From assembly GCF_013031245.1 (NCBI RefSeq), contig NZ_WPZL01000007.1, positions 1 to 64,000 of the forward strand: 64,000 bases of DNA, given 5' to 3'. Source of the DNA: Ruegeria lacuscaerulensis (GTDB taxonomy: Bacteria; Pseudomonadota; Alphaproteobacteria; Rhodobacterales; Rhodobacteraceae). This document shows positions 26,257-35,390 of the stretch, piece by piece (the first letter of the stretch is position 1; every line of letters begins with the position of its first letter). The translations under genes and the position numbers were made by a program. The notes under the pieces are model-generated. The model was not told the DNA's origin and did no database searches. It saw only the letters and a program-made list of their open reading frames with translations.

Positions 26257-27990
26257 ATGAAACCTAATGACGTGACTCTGACGCCCTATGGGCGCGCGGT
26301 TCAGGCCCTGCGCGGCGCTTTTATTCGTGCCGGATTTTTCAGTGCGGCCATCAATCTTCTGATGCTGACCGGCCCACTATACATGCTGCAGATATACGAT
26401 CGGGTTTTGGCCAGCGGATCAGTTTCGACATTGACCGGATTGTTTCTGATCGTTTTGGTGCTCTATGCCTTTATGGGCGTGTACGAATTTATCAGATCAC
26501 GCGTTTTGTCACGTGCCGCTTTCCGGTTTGACGAGATGACCGGCGAACTGGCCTTTCTTCAGGTGCTGGAGAATGGCGGCCAACGCAGCAAAAGCGCGAG
26601 CAGCTTGCGTGACCTTGAGGTTGTGCGCAGCTTCCTTTCCGGCCCGGCGATCCGTGGTTTATTCGATTTGCCCTGGATCCCGATTTTTCTTGTTGCAGTC
26701 TTTATTATTCATCCGTGGCTTGGCTACCTGACTTTGGCCGGAGCTGCGGTTGTTGTGGTTTTGGCGGTGATCAATCAGTGGACCAGCCGGAAACCCCTGG
26801 CTCAGGCGATGCAGTTAGACGGGGCTGAACGCGCTTTTGTGAATCAAAGCCTTCGTAGCACCGAAGCCATCAAGGCGCTGGGCATGCGCGCGGCTGTGAC
26901 CAAGCGGTGGCGGGCGGCCCATGAAGGTGCGGTGGCGCAATCGCAAATGGGAGGAGATCGGTCTGACGGTTTCTCGGCCAGTGCCCGCGTTTTCCGTCTG
27001 TTATTGCAATCGATGTTGCTGACCGCAGGCGCGTATCTGGCTCTGCAGCAACAGATTTCTGCAGGGATGATTGTTGGGGCGTCGATTCTGGCTGGCAGGG
27101 CCCTGGCTCCCATCGATCAGGTAATTGGACAGTGGCGCGGGATCGGCCGTGCGTCTGAGGCGCACAAACGTCTGAGCGAGGTGTTTGACGAAGCTCCGGC
27201 GCACAAGCCCAAAGTCGCGCTGCCGAAACCCACGGGTGCAATTCGACTCAAGAACGTGACCAAGCTGGTTCCCGCGAATGGGCAGCGGGTCCGTGCACGG
27301 ATATTGGATCAGGTCAGTTTCGCGCTGGAGCCCGGTGATGTCCTGGGAATTATTGGCAACAGCGCGGCAGGCAAGTCGAGTCTGGCGAAGACGCTTGTAG
27401 GAGTTTGGCGCCCTGATTTCGGAGAGGTTCGGCTGGACGGTGCGACACTGGATCAATGGGATCCGGATGATCTGGGCCAACACATCGGCTACCTGCCACA
27501 ACACGTGGAAATGCTGCCCGGAACAATCGCCGAAAACATCTCACGCTTTGATGATCAGGCGAAAGAAAAGGATATTTTTGAGGCCGCGCGTCACGCCGGC
27601 GTACACGAAATGATCCTTGGTTTCCCGGATGGGTATGCCACGAGAGTAGGCCACGAAGGTCAGCCCCTGTCGGGCGGGCAGGCGCAGAGGATCGGGCTTG
27701 CACGCGCAATGTTCAAACTGCCGAGGCTTGTTGTTTTGGATGAACCCGACGCTCATCTGGACTCGTATGGTGACCAAACAGTTATCGAAGCGATTAGTTT
27801 GCTTCGGGAAGCAGGCAGCACCGTCGTTGTGACCGCCCACCGGCCGAATGTGCTGCTTCAATCGAACAAAGTGTTGATCTTGAACAAAGGTAAAGTGGCC
27901 AAGTTCGGTCCGCGCGACGAGATAGTCAACATGGCGATGCAATCGGTGCCCTCAGAACCGATTCCGTTTGAATCAAGAAGAGCCGGGTAA
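26257..27990 (+). CDS. Type I secretion ABC permease/ATPase (PrtD family)
   Basis: A 577-residue half-transporter of the inner membrane. The N-terminal half has six membrane segments (AINLLMLTGPLYMLQIYDRVLASGSVSTL is typical of PrtD/HasD). The C-terminal ATPase has Walker A GNSAAGKSS (about 367-375), signature LSGGQAQR (near 471) and Walker B LVVLDEPDAHLD (near 490). It exports RTX-type proteins with C-terminal signals, together with an adaptor and a TolC-like channel. The HlyD adaptor follows 5 nt downstream. No RTX substrate or outer-membrane channel is in the window. Confidence 0.92.
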   Translation: MKPNDVTLTPYGRAVQALRGAFIRAGFFSAAINLLMLTGPLYMLQIYDRVLASGSVSTLTGLFLIVLVLYAFMGVYEFIRSRVLSRAAFRFDEMTGELAFLQVLENGGQRSKSASSLRDLEVVRSFLSGPAIRGLFDLPWIPIFLVAVFIIHPWLGYLTLAGAAVVVVLAVINQWTSRKPLAQAMQLDGAERAFVNQSLRSTEAIKALGMRAAVTKRWRAAHEGAVAQSQMGGDRSDGFSASARVFRLLLQSMLLTAGAYLALQQQISAGMIVGASILAGRALAPIDQVIGQWRGIGRASEAHKRLSEVFDEAPAHKPKVALPKPTGAIRLKNVTKLVPANGQRVRARILDQVSFALEPGDVLGIIGNSAAGKSSLAKTLVGVWRPDFGEVRLDGATLDQWDPDDLGQHIGYLPQHVEMLPGTIAENISRFDDQAKEKDIFEAARHAGVHEMILGFPDGYATRVGHEGQPLSGGQAQRIGLARAMFKLPRLVVLDEPDAHLDSYGDQTVIEAISLLREAGSTVVVTAHRPNVLLQSNKVLILNKGKVAKFGPRDEIVNMAMQSVPSEPIPFESRRAG

Positions 27991-27995
27991 TTGAA

Positions 27996-29297
27996 ATGAC
28001 GCAAAAGACGGGCATCAAAACCAAACTTAGTCGGACCGAGCAGGTAATAGCTCTTGGCAGTGTCATCGGGTTGTTGCTGTTGGTTGGGCTGTTCAAGTTC
28101 ATAACAATCGGCGGCGCGGTCATCGCGACTGGTGAAGTTGCCGTGCAGGGCAACCCGCGCCCGGTTCAGAGCCTCGAAGGGGGTAAGGTCCGCGATATTC
28201 TGGTCAAGAACGGCGATCTGGTCGAGGCGGGGCAGGTGGTCCTGCAGCTTGACCCGAAATTGTCGCAAATCAACCGGGATATCGTGCGCGGTGTCTTGGC
28301 CGAGTTGGCAACGCGCAAAGCCCGTCTGGAGGCGGAACGCCTGAACCTGACTGAAATACAGCCGGTTGAGATGGTTGCCGAGCTTGATCAGGAAGCTGTG
28401 CAGCGACACTTGCAGGGCCAGGTCGAGGCATTCAGGTCACGGCGGGCTGTACTGGATAGCCGCAAAGCGCAGCTGAACGAACAAATTGAGCAGCACGAAG
28501 CCCAGATCGAAGGTATTGAGGCGCAATTGGAGGCTACGGAAAGTCAGGTTGCACTGGTCGACCGGGAGATCGGCAATGTAGAGACATTGTTCGATCAGGG
28601 GCTGGTTCCGGAGAGCAGGCTGCTGTCGCTTCAGGGCCGGCAGGTGGATTTGCTGGGCCAGATCGCTGTGCTTCAGACAGATTTGACGCGTATTCGGAAC
28701 TCGATTCAGGATTCTGAACTCAAAATCACTCAGGCCGATCAGGAATTTCATGATGATGTGGTTCTGGAACTGCGTCAGGTCACTGCCGACATTGACGAAA
28801 ACCGGTTGGAACTGGCCCGGCTGGACGAAATGCTGAGCCGCCTTGATATCAGATCGCCGGTTGGGGGCATTGTGCATGAATTGCAGGTGTGGACGGCCGG
28901 TGGGGTCGTGGCTCCGCAAGAAACGCTGTTGACTGTTGTTCCGGTCACGGACGGGCTGGAATTTGAAGTGGAGGTTGCGCCGGAATCCATTGACATCGTG
29001 CACATGGGTCAGACCGCCAGACTCCGGTTTCCCGCATTCGATCAACGTGCAACCCCGGAACTTTTCGGTGCTGTATCCCGCGTCTCTCCCGACAGCGTTG
29101 AGGACCCTGCGACAGGCCGTCGATTTTATCGCGTCGATGTGACTCTTCCGCCTGAAGAACTGGCTCGGCTGGGACAGTCCGAGCTGATCCCCGGCATGCC
29201 GATCGAAGCGTTTTTGCAGACGGGCGACCGCTCGGTTCTGAGCTTTTTGCTCAAACCGTTGACCGACCAGCTGGCGCACGCTTTCCGCGAAAGCTGA
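27996..29297 (+). CDS. Type I secretion membrane-fusion protein (HlyD/PrtE family)
   Basis: A 433-residue adaptor. One membrane anchor near residues 15-40, the lipoyl half-motif QSLEGGKVRDILVKNGDLVEAGQVVLQLD, a long coiled-coil hairpin (about 90-270) and the second half RLDIRSPVGGIVHELQVWTAGGVVAPQETLLTVVP are all present. The C-terminal beta-barrel ends in PGMPIEAFLQTGDRSVLSFLLKPL. It bridges the ABC exporter to a TolC-type channel. It lies 5 nt after the exporter gene, so they are co-translated. Confidence 0.93.
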   Translation: MTQKTGIKTKLSRTEQVIALGSVIGLLLLVGLFKFITIGGAVIATGEVAVQGNPRPVQSLEGGKVRDILVKNGDLVEAGQVVLQLDPKLSQINRDIVRGVLAELATRKARLEAERLNLTEIQPVEMVAELDQEAVQRHLQGQVEAFRSRRAVLDSRKAQLNEQIEQHEAQIEGIEAQLEATESQVALVDREIGNVETLFDQGLVPESRLLSLQGRQVDLLGQIAVLQTDLTRIRNSIQDSELKITQADQEFHDDVVLELRQVTADIDENRLELARLDEMLSRLDIRSPVGGIVHELQVWTAGGVVAPQETLLTVVPVTDGLEFEVEVAPESIDIVHMGQTARLRFPAFDQRATPELFGAVSRVSPDSVEDPATGRRFYRVDVTLPPEELARLGQSELIPGMPIEAFLQTGDRSVLSFLLKPLTDQLAHAFRES

Positions 29298-29564
29298 TCG
29301 CTGCTGACGCATGTCCGCACCACCGAAAAACAGCTGTATCCTGTGGCTTGCACCGGAATTTCCTGCATGGTTTCAGCGATTGAGCAGGATCAGCAAGCCC
29401 ATCGGGGTGGTGAGTGATGGTCGGGCTCGAAAAAACCGGACAGTCATTCATCGCCCTTCCTTGAGCGAGAAGACACGCAATCTCCGCATTCTTCGGTCGA
29501 AGTCCAATTTTTGCCCTTTTTCCCGGCTATGCAGGCCGCGGCGCTTTGGCCCGGAGGTTACTTT

Positions 29565-29795
29565 ATGAAGTATTCTCAGAAAAAAACGCAGGTTTTGCCG
29601 GTCAGGGTACCTGAAGCCCTGATGGGTAAACGTGCGGGAATTTTCTTTTTGCTGAATGAACTTGAGCTTCGAAAGAACCGGGCAAAAAACACTGTGCGCC
29701 CTGTCAGAGTTTCTTCAAGCTCTTCAGGATCGATCGGTGCGGACAAAGTTCAGTCGAAGCCGTTACTTCTGACGGACGAGTTTATCTTTTCCTGA
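29565..29795 (+). CDS. Small basic hypothetical protein
   Basis: A 76-residue ORF with GGAGG 7 nt upstream of the ATG. It is basic (KKTQVLPVRVP, ELRKNRAKNTVRPVR) with a serine run (SSSSSGS) and no signal peptide or membrane helix. No family is recognised. It lies about 270 nt after the HlyD gene on the same strand. There is no evidence that it is a secretion substrate. Confidence 0.45.
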   Translation: MKYSQKKTQVLPVRVPEALMGKRAGIFFLLNELELRKNRAKNTVRPVRVSSSSSGSIGADKVQSKPLLLTDEFIFS

Positions 29796-30016
29796 ACGAC
29801 TGTCTTTGGTGGGGTCAAAATCCGATGCGATCTGGCACCGAATGCCTAAAGGGTGTCCTCCTCTTTGGCAGCGGTCCGTTGCCTGTTGAATTTTTCTTAT
29901 ATCACAAAGGCGTCGGCGGCCCTTTCGCGCGAAAGCGGTCTTGGATATGAGGGATATAGCGCTTGTCATGTCTAACCGGGCGCTATTGCTTGCGTTGCAC
30001 AACCGGGAGTGTGCCA

Positions 30017-30448
30017 ATGAAGTTCCGCCATTCGGCCATTGCCGCAGTTTTCGCTATTCTGCCTCTCGTCGCGCAGGCCCAATCCACCGATGAGGCGCCA
30101 ATGGGTCTGTTTTTGGAGCTCAATACAATTCAGGATGTCGAGGGGGCCTGCCTGCTAACATTTGTGACCCAGAATGAGACGGAAACAAAAATCGACGACG
30201 TGGGCTATGAAACAGTAATTTTTGATAGTTCAGGTAGCGTGGTCACACTAGCGTTGTACAATTTCGGGGAACTACCAAAGGGTCTGCCGCGTGTGCGCCA
30301 GTTTCTGGTGCGGAACGTGATATGTGCGCAGGTTGGGCGTGTTCTGATCAACGGCATAAAAACCTGTGTTGTCGGTGGGTCAGAGAGCAAGATGTGCACA
30401 GAGGCCTTGACCCTGCGCAGCCGAACAGATGTGGAGCTATTGGGATGA
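30017..30448 (+). CDS. Periplasmic hypothetical protein at head of TonB operon
   Basis: A 143-residue secreted protein. The signal peptide (residues 1-22) ends LPLVAQAQ. The mature part is a small beta-rich domain with cysteines in GACLLTF, NVICAQV, KTCVVGG and KMCTEAL that could form two disulfides. GGGAG precedes the ATG at 30017. The stop overlaps the exbB start by 4 nt, so it belongs to the TonB-energising operon. No family is recognised by eye; a periplasmic accessory to TonB is a guess from context. Confidence 0.7.
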   Translation: MKFRHSAIAAVFAILPLVAQAQSTDEAPMGLFLELNTIQDVEGACLLTFVTQNETETKIDDVGYETVIFDSSGSVVTLALYNFGELPKGLPRVRQFLVRNVICAQVGRVLINGIKTCVVGGSESKMCTEALTLRSRTDVELLG

Positions 30449-31110
30449 GCTTTCTTGACGCTTTGCGTGAAATCCTGGCCCTTGGTGGGCCGGTGGTTGG
30501 TATCCTGATTGCCATGTCCGTGGTGACGGTTGCGGTCACGTTATACAAACTCTGGCAATTCACGGTTTCAGGCGTAGGGCGGCACCGGGTCCTGTCCGAG
30601 GCTCTGGCAGCCTGGGACGCCGGTGATGAACGGTCTGCTCGCGCGCGTCTGGCCAAAAGCCGCAGCTACCTTGCACCGCTTGTAAGGGTCGCGATGGACG
30701 CGCCGGATGCACCCGGTCTGGACCAAAGGCTGGACGCCGAGGCGGGTCTGGCGCTGGCCGGTCTGGAACGGGGTTTCCGGTTATTGGACACGGTGGCGCA
30801 ACTCGCCCCTCTGCTGGGGTTGTTCGGGACAGTTCTGGGCATGATCGAGGCGTTTCAGAGCCTACAAAACGCCGGGTCCTCGGTTGATCCGTCATTATTG
30901 GCAGGCGGTATCTGGGTGGCGCTGGTGACCACGGCCGTAGGGCTGGCGGTCGCGATGCCGACCTCGATGGTGTTGTCCTGGTTCGAAAGCCGCACAGCGC
31001 GCGAGCGGGTCTTTGCGGACAAGGCGCTGCGCACGGTTCTGGTGCCGGGGCAGGCGATTCCGCTGGCGGATGACACCCAAACTGCGGTCGTCGCGCCCGG
31101 GCATGCGTAA
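30445..31110 (+). CDS. exbB: ExbB/TolQ/MotA-family proton channel protein
   Basis: A 221-residue inner-membrane protein with three membrane segments: GGPVVGILIAMSVVTVAVTL near the N-terminus and two after residue 110. The family core LDTVAQLAPLLGLFGTVLGMIEAFQSLQ and GGIWVALVTTAVGLAVAMP is intact. With ExbD it forms the proton channel that drives TonB. The ATG at 30445 overlaps the preceding stop (ATGA), and the stop overlaps the first ExbD start by 8 nt. TolQ is an alternative name, but the TonB at the end of the operon favours ExbB. Confidence 0.9.
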   Translation: MSFLDALREILALGGPVVGILIAMSVVTVAVTLYKLWQFTVSGVGRHRVLSEALAAWDAGDERSARARLAKSRSYLAPLVRVAMDAPDAPGLDQRLDAEAGLALAGLERGFRLLDTVAQLAPLLGLFGTVLGMIEAFQSLQNAGSSVDPSLLAGGIWVALVTTAVGLAVAMPTSMVLSWFESRTARERVFADKALRTVLVPGQAIPLADDTQTAVVAPGHA

Positions 31111-31468
31111 CGCGGCACCCTTCGTCCGGCGTCCATTGGCGATGACGCCGCTCATCGACGTGATCTTTTTGCTGTTGCTGTTCTTCATGCTGACATCGAC
31201 CTTCTCGAAATATGGCGAGATCGAACTGAGCAATGCCACAACCGGGGGCACTGCAACCGAGGCGCCTCAAGACAGGGTATTTGTCCAACTGGGGGCAGAA
31301 CGGCTGGTTCTGAACGGTGCGCCCGTCACGCTGGTGGAATTGACCGCGCAGGTGACGACCGGGCAGGTTCTGATCAGCCTGGATTCCGATACGACGGCGC
31401 AACATCTGGTGGACTTGCTGGTCGAGTTGCGCGGACGTGAAGGGCTCAGCGTTCTGGTGCTGGAATGA
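31103..31468 (+). CDS. exbD: ExbD/TolR-family protein 1
   Basis: A 121-residue protein with one N-terminal membrane helix and a periplasmic domain. The proton-path aspartate is in LAMTPLIDVIFLLLLFFMLTS. The periplasmic part shows the ExbD fold ending LLVELRGREGLSVLVLE. The ATG at 31103 lies inside the exbB stop region. A second ExbD-like gene follows with a 4-nt overlap, so the operon encodes two different ExbD subunits. Confidence 0.9.
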   Translation: MRNAAPFVRRPLAMTPLIDVIFLLLLFFMLTSTFSKYGEIELSNATTGGTATEAPQDRVFVQLGAERLVLNGAPVTLVELTAQVTTGQVLISLDSDTTAQHLVDLLVELRGREGLSVLVLE

Positions 31469-31842
31469 TCCGTTTTTCCCGTCCTCGCCGCAAACGCGAC
31501 TCGACCATTGCGCTGATCAATGTCGTCTTCCTGATGCTGATCTTCTTTCTGATCGCGGGCACGGTGGCCACGCCGCTGGACCCCGATCTGGACCTTGTGG
31601 ACACGTCCGCGCTTGAGGGACGCGAGCCGCCAGATGCACTGGTTCTGCACCGGGACGGGACGCTCAGTTTTCGCGGCGTACTCATTGAACCAGAAACCTA
31701 TATGGACGGGCGCGCGCCTGGGCCAGTGCGTATCGTGCCGGACCGGAATGCGGCTGGCTCGCGGCTGATCGAAGTCACCGGCACTCTGCGCCGTCTGGGG
31801 GCCACATCGGTGTTTGTCGTGACCGAGAAGGCGCTGGAATGA
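31465..31842 (+). CDS. ExbD/TolR-family protein 2
   Basis: A 125-residue ExbD-like protein with the membrane helix STIALINVVFLMLIFFLIAG. The position normally taken by the proton-carrying Asp (LIDVIF in protein 1) is Asn here (LINVVF). This suggests that the second copy is structural or regulatory rather than proton-conducting. The periplasmic domain ends LRRLGATSVFVVTEKALE. It overlaps its neighbours by 4 nt on both sides. Confidence 0.87.
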   Translation: MIRFSRPRRKRDSTIALINVVFLMLIFFLIAGTVATPLDPDLDLVDTSALEGREPPDALVLHRDGTLSFRGVLIEPETYMDGRAPGPVRIVPDRNAAGSRLIEVTGTLRRLGATSVFVVTEKALE

Positions 31843-32990
31843 TCCGGGGCTCGGTCGTCATCGCGGCCATCGCCGTTCTGTTGTCGCTGCTGCTGCATGC
31901 CATGGGGTTGAGCCTAACTGCGCCCCGGCTGACAGAACGACCGAGAGACACCGGCCCAACGGATACGGTCGAGCTGGGCAACAGCTTCGAAGACCTGGTC
32001 GATAAGGTCACCGAACCGCTTGAACCCGAGCCTGCGGAGGAACCGGAGCCGCCAGTTGAGGAGCAGCTTGAACCTGAGCCGGCGGAAATTCCAACCAGCG
32101 AAGTGCATGTCGCCTCGGATGATCCACAGCAAACGTTCTCTCCCGATACCGGAACTGACGAGCTTGTGCAGCCGGATGTAACCGAGCCTGTTGGGCCGGA
32201 CGCTGCTGAAACTGAAAACATCGCGGATGGCGAAGCGGCGGCTAGCGACGAGGTGGATGAGACACCTGCAGAGACGGCTGAGGTCATCGAAGCTCCGGAA
32301 GGCACCCCGGATGCGGTCGAAACCCCGGTCGAACCCCCAGCCGAGACCGAGGCCGTCACCGCCGCGCCGCCACAGGCAGCCCAAGTGCCCGAACCGCCAG
32401 ATGCGCCCGAGCCTGTTCCTTCGGTTTCTCCGGACGACATACCTGAGGTTGTCGAAGCAGACATCCCAGCCGGAGAGCAGGTGACGGAAACGGCAGAGGA
32501 GGACGAGGCGACGGAGCTGGCGGTGACCTCATCGGTCCGACCCCGGCTTCCGGATCGCCGTCCGGACCCCGAACCGCAAGGTGTGCTGGGCGGGTCGAGA
32601 GATTTCAGCGCGTTGCAGTACCCCTCACGCGAGATCGAGTCGCCGCTGACGACGTACAGACGCAGGGGCATCGATGTCTTTACTGTGGACGACAGCGGTA
32701 CCCGGTCAGGCGGGCGCGGGCCCGGAAATTCGGACCGGACGAACTATGCCGGGCGGGTTCTGGTTCATCTGAACCGGGCGCCAGTCGTCTATACAGCGGC
32801 GCGAGGCTTTGCGAGGGTGTTTTTTGTGATCAACCCGGACGGAACCCTGAACTATGTTGAAGTCGTGGACACCAACGGCTCACCGGATCTTGAACGGGCG
32901 GCCAAGGCGCAGGTCGAAGCGGCCTCTCCTTTCCCGAAGCCACCAGGAGGTGTCAGCAGGTCGCTGTCTTTCGTCTATTCCAGCAACTAA
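31839..32990 (+). CDS. TonB-family protein with long Glu/Pro linker
   Basis: A 383-residue TonB-type transducer. A signal-anchor helix (residues 5-25) is followed by a very long acidic linker (about 35-270) made of Glu/Pro/Ala repeats such as PLEPEPAEEPEPP. The C-terminal domain (about 305-383) reads GRVLVHLNRAPVVY, FFVINPDGTLNYVEVVDTNGS, ASPFPKPP. TonB linkers usually alternate acidic and Lys/Pro tracts; here the linker is overwhelmingly acidic. It ends the ExbB-ExbD-ExbD operon. No TonB-dependent receptor is near. Confidence 0.85.
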   Translation: MIRGSVVIAAIAVLLSLLLHAMGLSLTAPRLTERPRDTGPTDTVELGNSFEDLVDKVTEPLEPEPAEEPEPPVEEQLEPEPAEIPTSEVHVASDDPQQTFSPDTGTDELVQPDVTEPVGPDAAETENIADGEAAASDEVDETPAETAEVIEAPEGTPDAVETPVEPPAETEAVTAAPPQAAQVPEPPDAPEPVPSVSPDDIPEVVEADIPAGEQVTETAEEDEATELAVTSSVRPRLPDRRPDPEPQGVLGGSRDFSALQYPSREIESPLTTYRRRGIDVFTVDDSGTRSGGRGPGNSDRTNYAGRVLVHLNRAPVVYTAARGFARVFFVINPDGTLNYVEVVDTNGSPDLERAAKAQVEAASPFPKPPGGVSRSLSFVYSSN

Positions 32991-33013
32991 GATCTCGTTT
33001 CGAACGGGGTGCT

Positions 33014-33556
33014 TTATTGTTTTTCAAAGAACAGAATAACCTCACCGAGCCGCACACCATAGCGCGAGACATAAGCGCGGTTCAGCAGGCGGTCGTCGTC
33101 CAGCAACCACATCCAGTCGTCGAAAGTTACCCGCATGGTGCCGTCCTTGACTGGCAGATCGATCTTGTACTTCCAGTTGAAGGTATCACCACGCTCTACC
33201 CCGCTGGCCGTGCCCAATACACCCGGCGCGCTTCCGGTCCACGTGTCTGCGCCTGTTTTGGTCAGCGTCCAGATCCGTTGCTCTGTGGCGCCGTCGTCAT
33301 AGACGAAATCCTCGACCAGGGTCAGAGTTTCACCATTCCATGTACCCTCGATATCAACCGTGAAACGGCGGGGGACATTACCCAGAACGTCCTGAAACTG
33401 ACCAAAGGCGATAGTTTTTCCCGCAAAGAACTCCTCAAGATTTAACTGCCGGTCGGACAGGAAGCTTCTGGGTACGCGCGGTTTGGCTGAGCAGGCGGTC
33501 AGTACGGCCAGGCCAATTACGGCAAGAGCAGTGATTAGTACGCAGCGCGAGGTCAT
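33014..33556 (-). CDS. DUF3833 family lipoprotein
   Basis: A 180-residue protein. A lipoprotein signal ends in LTACS with Cys at 22. The rest is a lipocalin-like beta domain of the DUF3833 family: LNLEEFFAGKTIAFGQFQDVLG, RFTVDIEGTWNG, LVEDFVYDDGATEQRIWTLTK and FDDWMWLLDDDRLLNRAYVSRYGV. The function is unknown. It is the last of five overlapping genes and a divergent paralogue of the one just upstream (ATGA overlap). The operon context suggests a role in lipid or envelope stress. Confidence 0.82.
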   Translation of the reverse strand: MTSRCVLITALAVIGLAVLTACSAKPRVPRSFLSDRQLNLEEFFAGKTIAFGQFQDVLGNVPRRFTVDIEGTWNGETLTLVEDFVYDDGATEQRIWTLTKTGADTWTGSAPGVLGTASGVERGDTFNWKYKIDLPVKDGTMRVTFDDWMWLLDDDRLLNRAYVSRYGVRLGEVILFFEKQ

Positions 33557-34170
33557 TGTAACGGCCTCGCCTCAGTTGTTGGGTCATAGCCGCCGGCCCC
33601 CTTCAGATGGGCTGCCTTAGCTTCTGGGGCGGGGCGCATTGTGGCGATCAGCTCGGCGACCTTGAAGCCGAATTTGCGCATCTCGGATCGGTTCATGATC
33701 ACGCCGTTTTCCGTCAGATACATCCAGTCGGTGACATCCAGCGTGTGCCCGCCCGCATCCTCGGGAAGGATGATGCGGTAGGTCAGTTTGACAGTTGATC
33801 CCGAAATGGTGCCCTGACCTTCGCCCACGATATCGTCCGCCTTGGCGGTGAAGGTATTGCCGGTACCCAACGTCAGATACCATTTGCGGGTCATCTTCTT
33901 GCCGTTGGAGTAGGTGAAATATTCAGCCAGAGTTCCGATATTGCCGTCCCATTCGCCAACCATCCGGGCGGCAAAGCTGTTCGACATCTTGCCGTTGGGC
34001 CCATAGATCAGACCTTCTGACAGGATTTCCCCATTCAGGTTTTCTTTCATCAGGAATGTGGGTCCGGTTCCTGTGTAATCCGCAGGGGATTGGGAACGGA
34101 AGCTCAGGAACTTGCTTCTGGCCGCAAGCAGGGCAAGGATGGCGAGCAGGAGGACGGCAACAAGATTCAT
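33553..34170 (-). CDS. DUF3833 family protein, membrane-anchored paralogue
   Basis: A 205-residue protein with an N-terminal membrane anchor (residues 3-17) in place of a lipobox. The DUF3833-type beta domain is recognisable as LMKENLNGEILSEGLIYGPNG, MVGEWDGNIGTLAEYFTYSNGKKMTRKWYLTL, VTDWMYLTENGVIMNRSEMRKFGFKVAELIATM. It shares the domain order of the next gene, so the two arose by duplication. Overlaps with both neighbours are 4 nt. The function is unknown. Confidence 0.8.
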   Translation of the reverse strand: MNLVAVLLLAILALLAARSKFLSFRSQSPADYTGTGPTFLMKENLNGEILSEGLIYGPNGKMSNSFAARMVGEWDGNIGTLAEYFTYSNGKKMTRKWYLTLGTGNTFTAKADDIVGEGQGTISGSTVKLTYRIILPEDAGGHTLDVTDWMYLTENGVIMNRSEMRKFGFKVAELIATMRPAPEAKAAHLKGAGGYDPTTEARPLQ

Positions 34171-35390
34171 TTGGCTGAGACCTCAGTGGGCAACGTCAGA
34201 ACCATTCCAAACGCGCCGAGTTTCAGGATGCAGGGCAGCACGGCATAGGCGAGGTTGAGTGTCCGCAGCGCCTCGGCCGAGTTTGCCTGTCCCGGGGTGA
34301 ACCCGCTGCGCTCCAACAGCGGCAGAGTGAAAAAAGCGGCCAGCGCAAGGCTCAGCTTGCCCGCGAATGACCAGATGCCAAACGCGGCCGAGGCGTTCAG
34401 CCCCGCGCGCGTCAGCGCGACCGAAAACATGGCAGGCAAAACCACCATGTCCGCCCCCAGCGCGGCACCGGATGTTAGGCAGATCACAGCGAACCCGGTC
34501 AGGTTGCCCGCCGACAATGTGGCCGCGCCGATAAAGCTGGCAATCGACAGTGGCATCGCGATCACCAGAGTCTGTTTCGGGCCAATCCGGTTGCTGAACC
34601 GCGCCCAGAGCGGCACGCTCGCCCCCGCGCTGAGGAAGAACAGGATCAGCAGCGGCCCGGCTTTTCCGGGCAATTGCAGGCGGTCTTCCACAAAGAAAAG
34701 AAACAGCGTCGACGTGATCGCCACCGGCAGGCTGTTGACCAGAACCAGCGCCAGAAGGCGCAGCGCTCCGGCTTGACCCATCCCGGAAACGGACAGCCTT
34801 TCGCCGGTGATCGGAGTGCGTTGCCAGATGGGGAAAGTGAGGATCAGTGTGAGGACGGCCAGAACACTCAGAAACAGGCCGAAGGTCGGATAGCCCTGCG
34901 CGCTGGCTCCAAAGGCCACGAACAAGGCCGGGGCACTTGCAGCAAGGACCACACCGGTCAGTTGCCCACCTTCGCGCCAGGCGGCCAGCGTCATCAGCTC
35001 TTTAGGGTCGGGGTGCTTGGCCAGCGTTGCACTACGACCGTAGAGCAAGATAGTTCCCAGACTATAAGCCGAGAACAAAAGTACTAAAACAGAGACTAAA
35101 ACAGAGATTTTGGCTCCTTTTGGCAGGCCGAACAGCAGGGGAAACCCAACTGCCAGCCCGATCGTGGCGGTTGCGGCAAACAGCGCCTGCGCCCGTGGCC
35201 AGCGATCGATGGCCCAGCCGATCAGCGGGTCCTGAACCAGATCCACAAGACGGATCACCAACAATACGGTTCCAATCACGCCCAGACCTATGCCCAGGTT
35301 GACGGCAGCGAAGCGTGGCAGATGGATATATAACGGGATACCCGTTGCAGCGAGCATCAACGCGTAAAGGCTGACGCGCGGATACAGCAT
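34167..35390 (-). CDS. MFS/GPH-type membrane transporter
   Basis: A 407-residue protein with about twelve membrane helices. The N-terminal PLYIHLPRFAAVNLGIGLGVIGTVLLVIRLVDLVQDPLIGWAIDRW pattern is typical of the glycoside-pentoside-hexuronide cation symporter group. The substrate is not predictable, and in this operon a lipid or fatty-acid-related cargo is as likely as a sugar. The ATG at 35390 has AAGGG 6 nt upstream and overlaps the previous stop. A GTG one codon earlier is possible. Confidence 0.83.
   Translation of the reverse strand: MLYPRVSLYALMLAATGIPLYIHLPRFAAVNLGIGLGVIGTVLLVIRLVDLVQDPLIGWAIDRWPRAQALFAATATIGLAVGFPLLFGLPKGAKISVLVSVLVLLFSAYSLGTILLYGRSATLAKHPDPKELMTLAAWREGGQLTGVVLAASAPALFVAFGASAQGYPTFGLFLSVLAVLTLILTFPIWQRTPITGERLSVSGMGQAGALRLLALVLVNSLPVAITSTLFLFFVEDRLQLPGKAGPLLILFFLSAGASVPLWARFSNRIGPKQTLVIAMPLSIASFIGAATLSAGNLTGFAVICLTSGAALGADMVVLPAMFSVALTRAGLNASAAFGIWSFAGKLSLALAAFFTLPLLERSGFTPGQANSAEALRTLNLAYAVLPCILKLGAFGMVLTLPTEVSAK

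Noticed and set aside
31775..32671. Serine/glycine-rich minus-strand frame opposite the TonB linker
   Set aside because: Low-complexity mirror of the Glu/Pro codons of the linker; no promoter or ribosome site.
31839..32990. Repetitive Glu/Pro linker as a tandem DNA repeat
   Set aside because: Repeats are only approximate at the amino-acid level; nucleotide units are not conserved.
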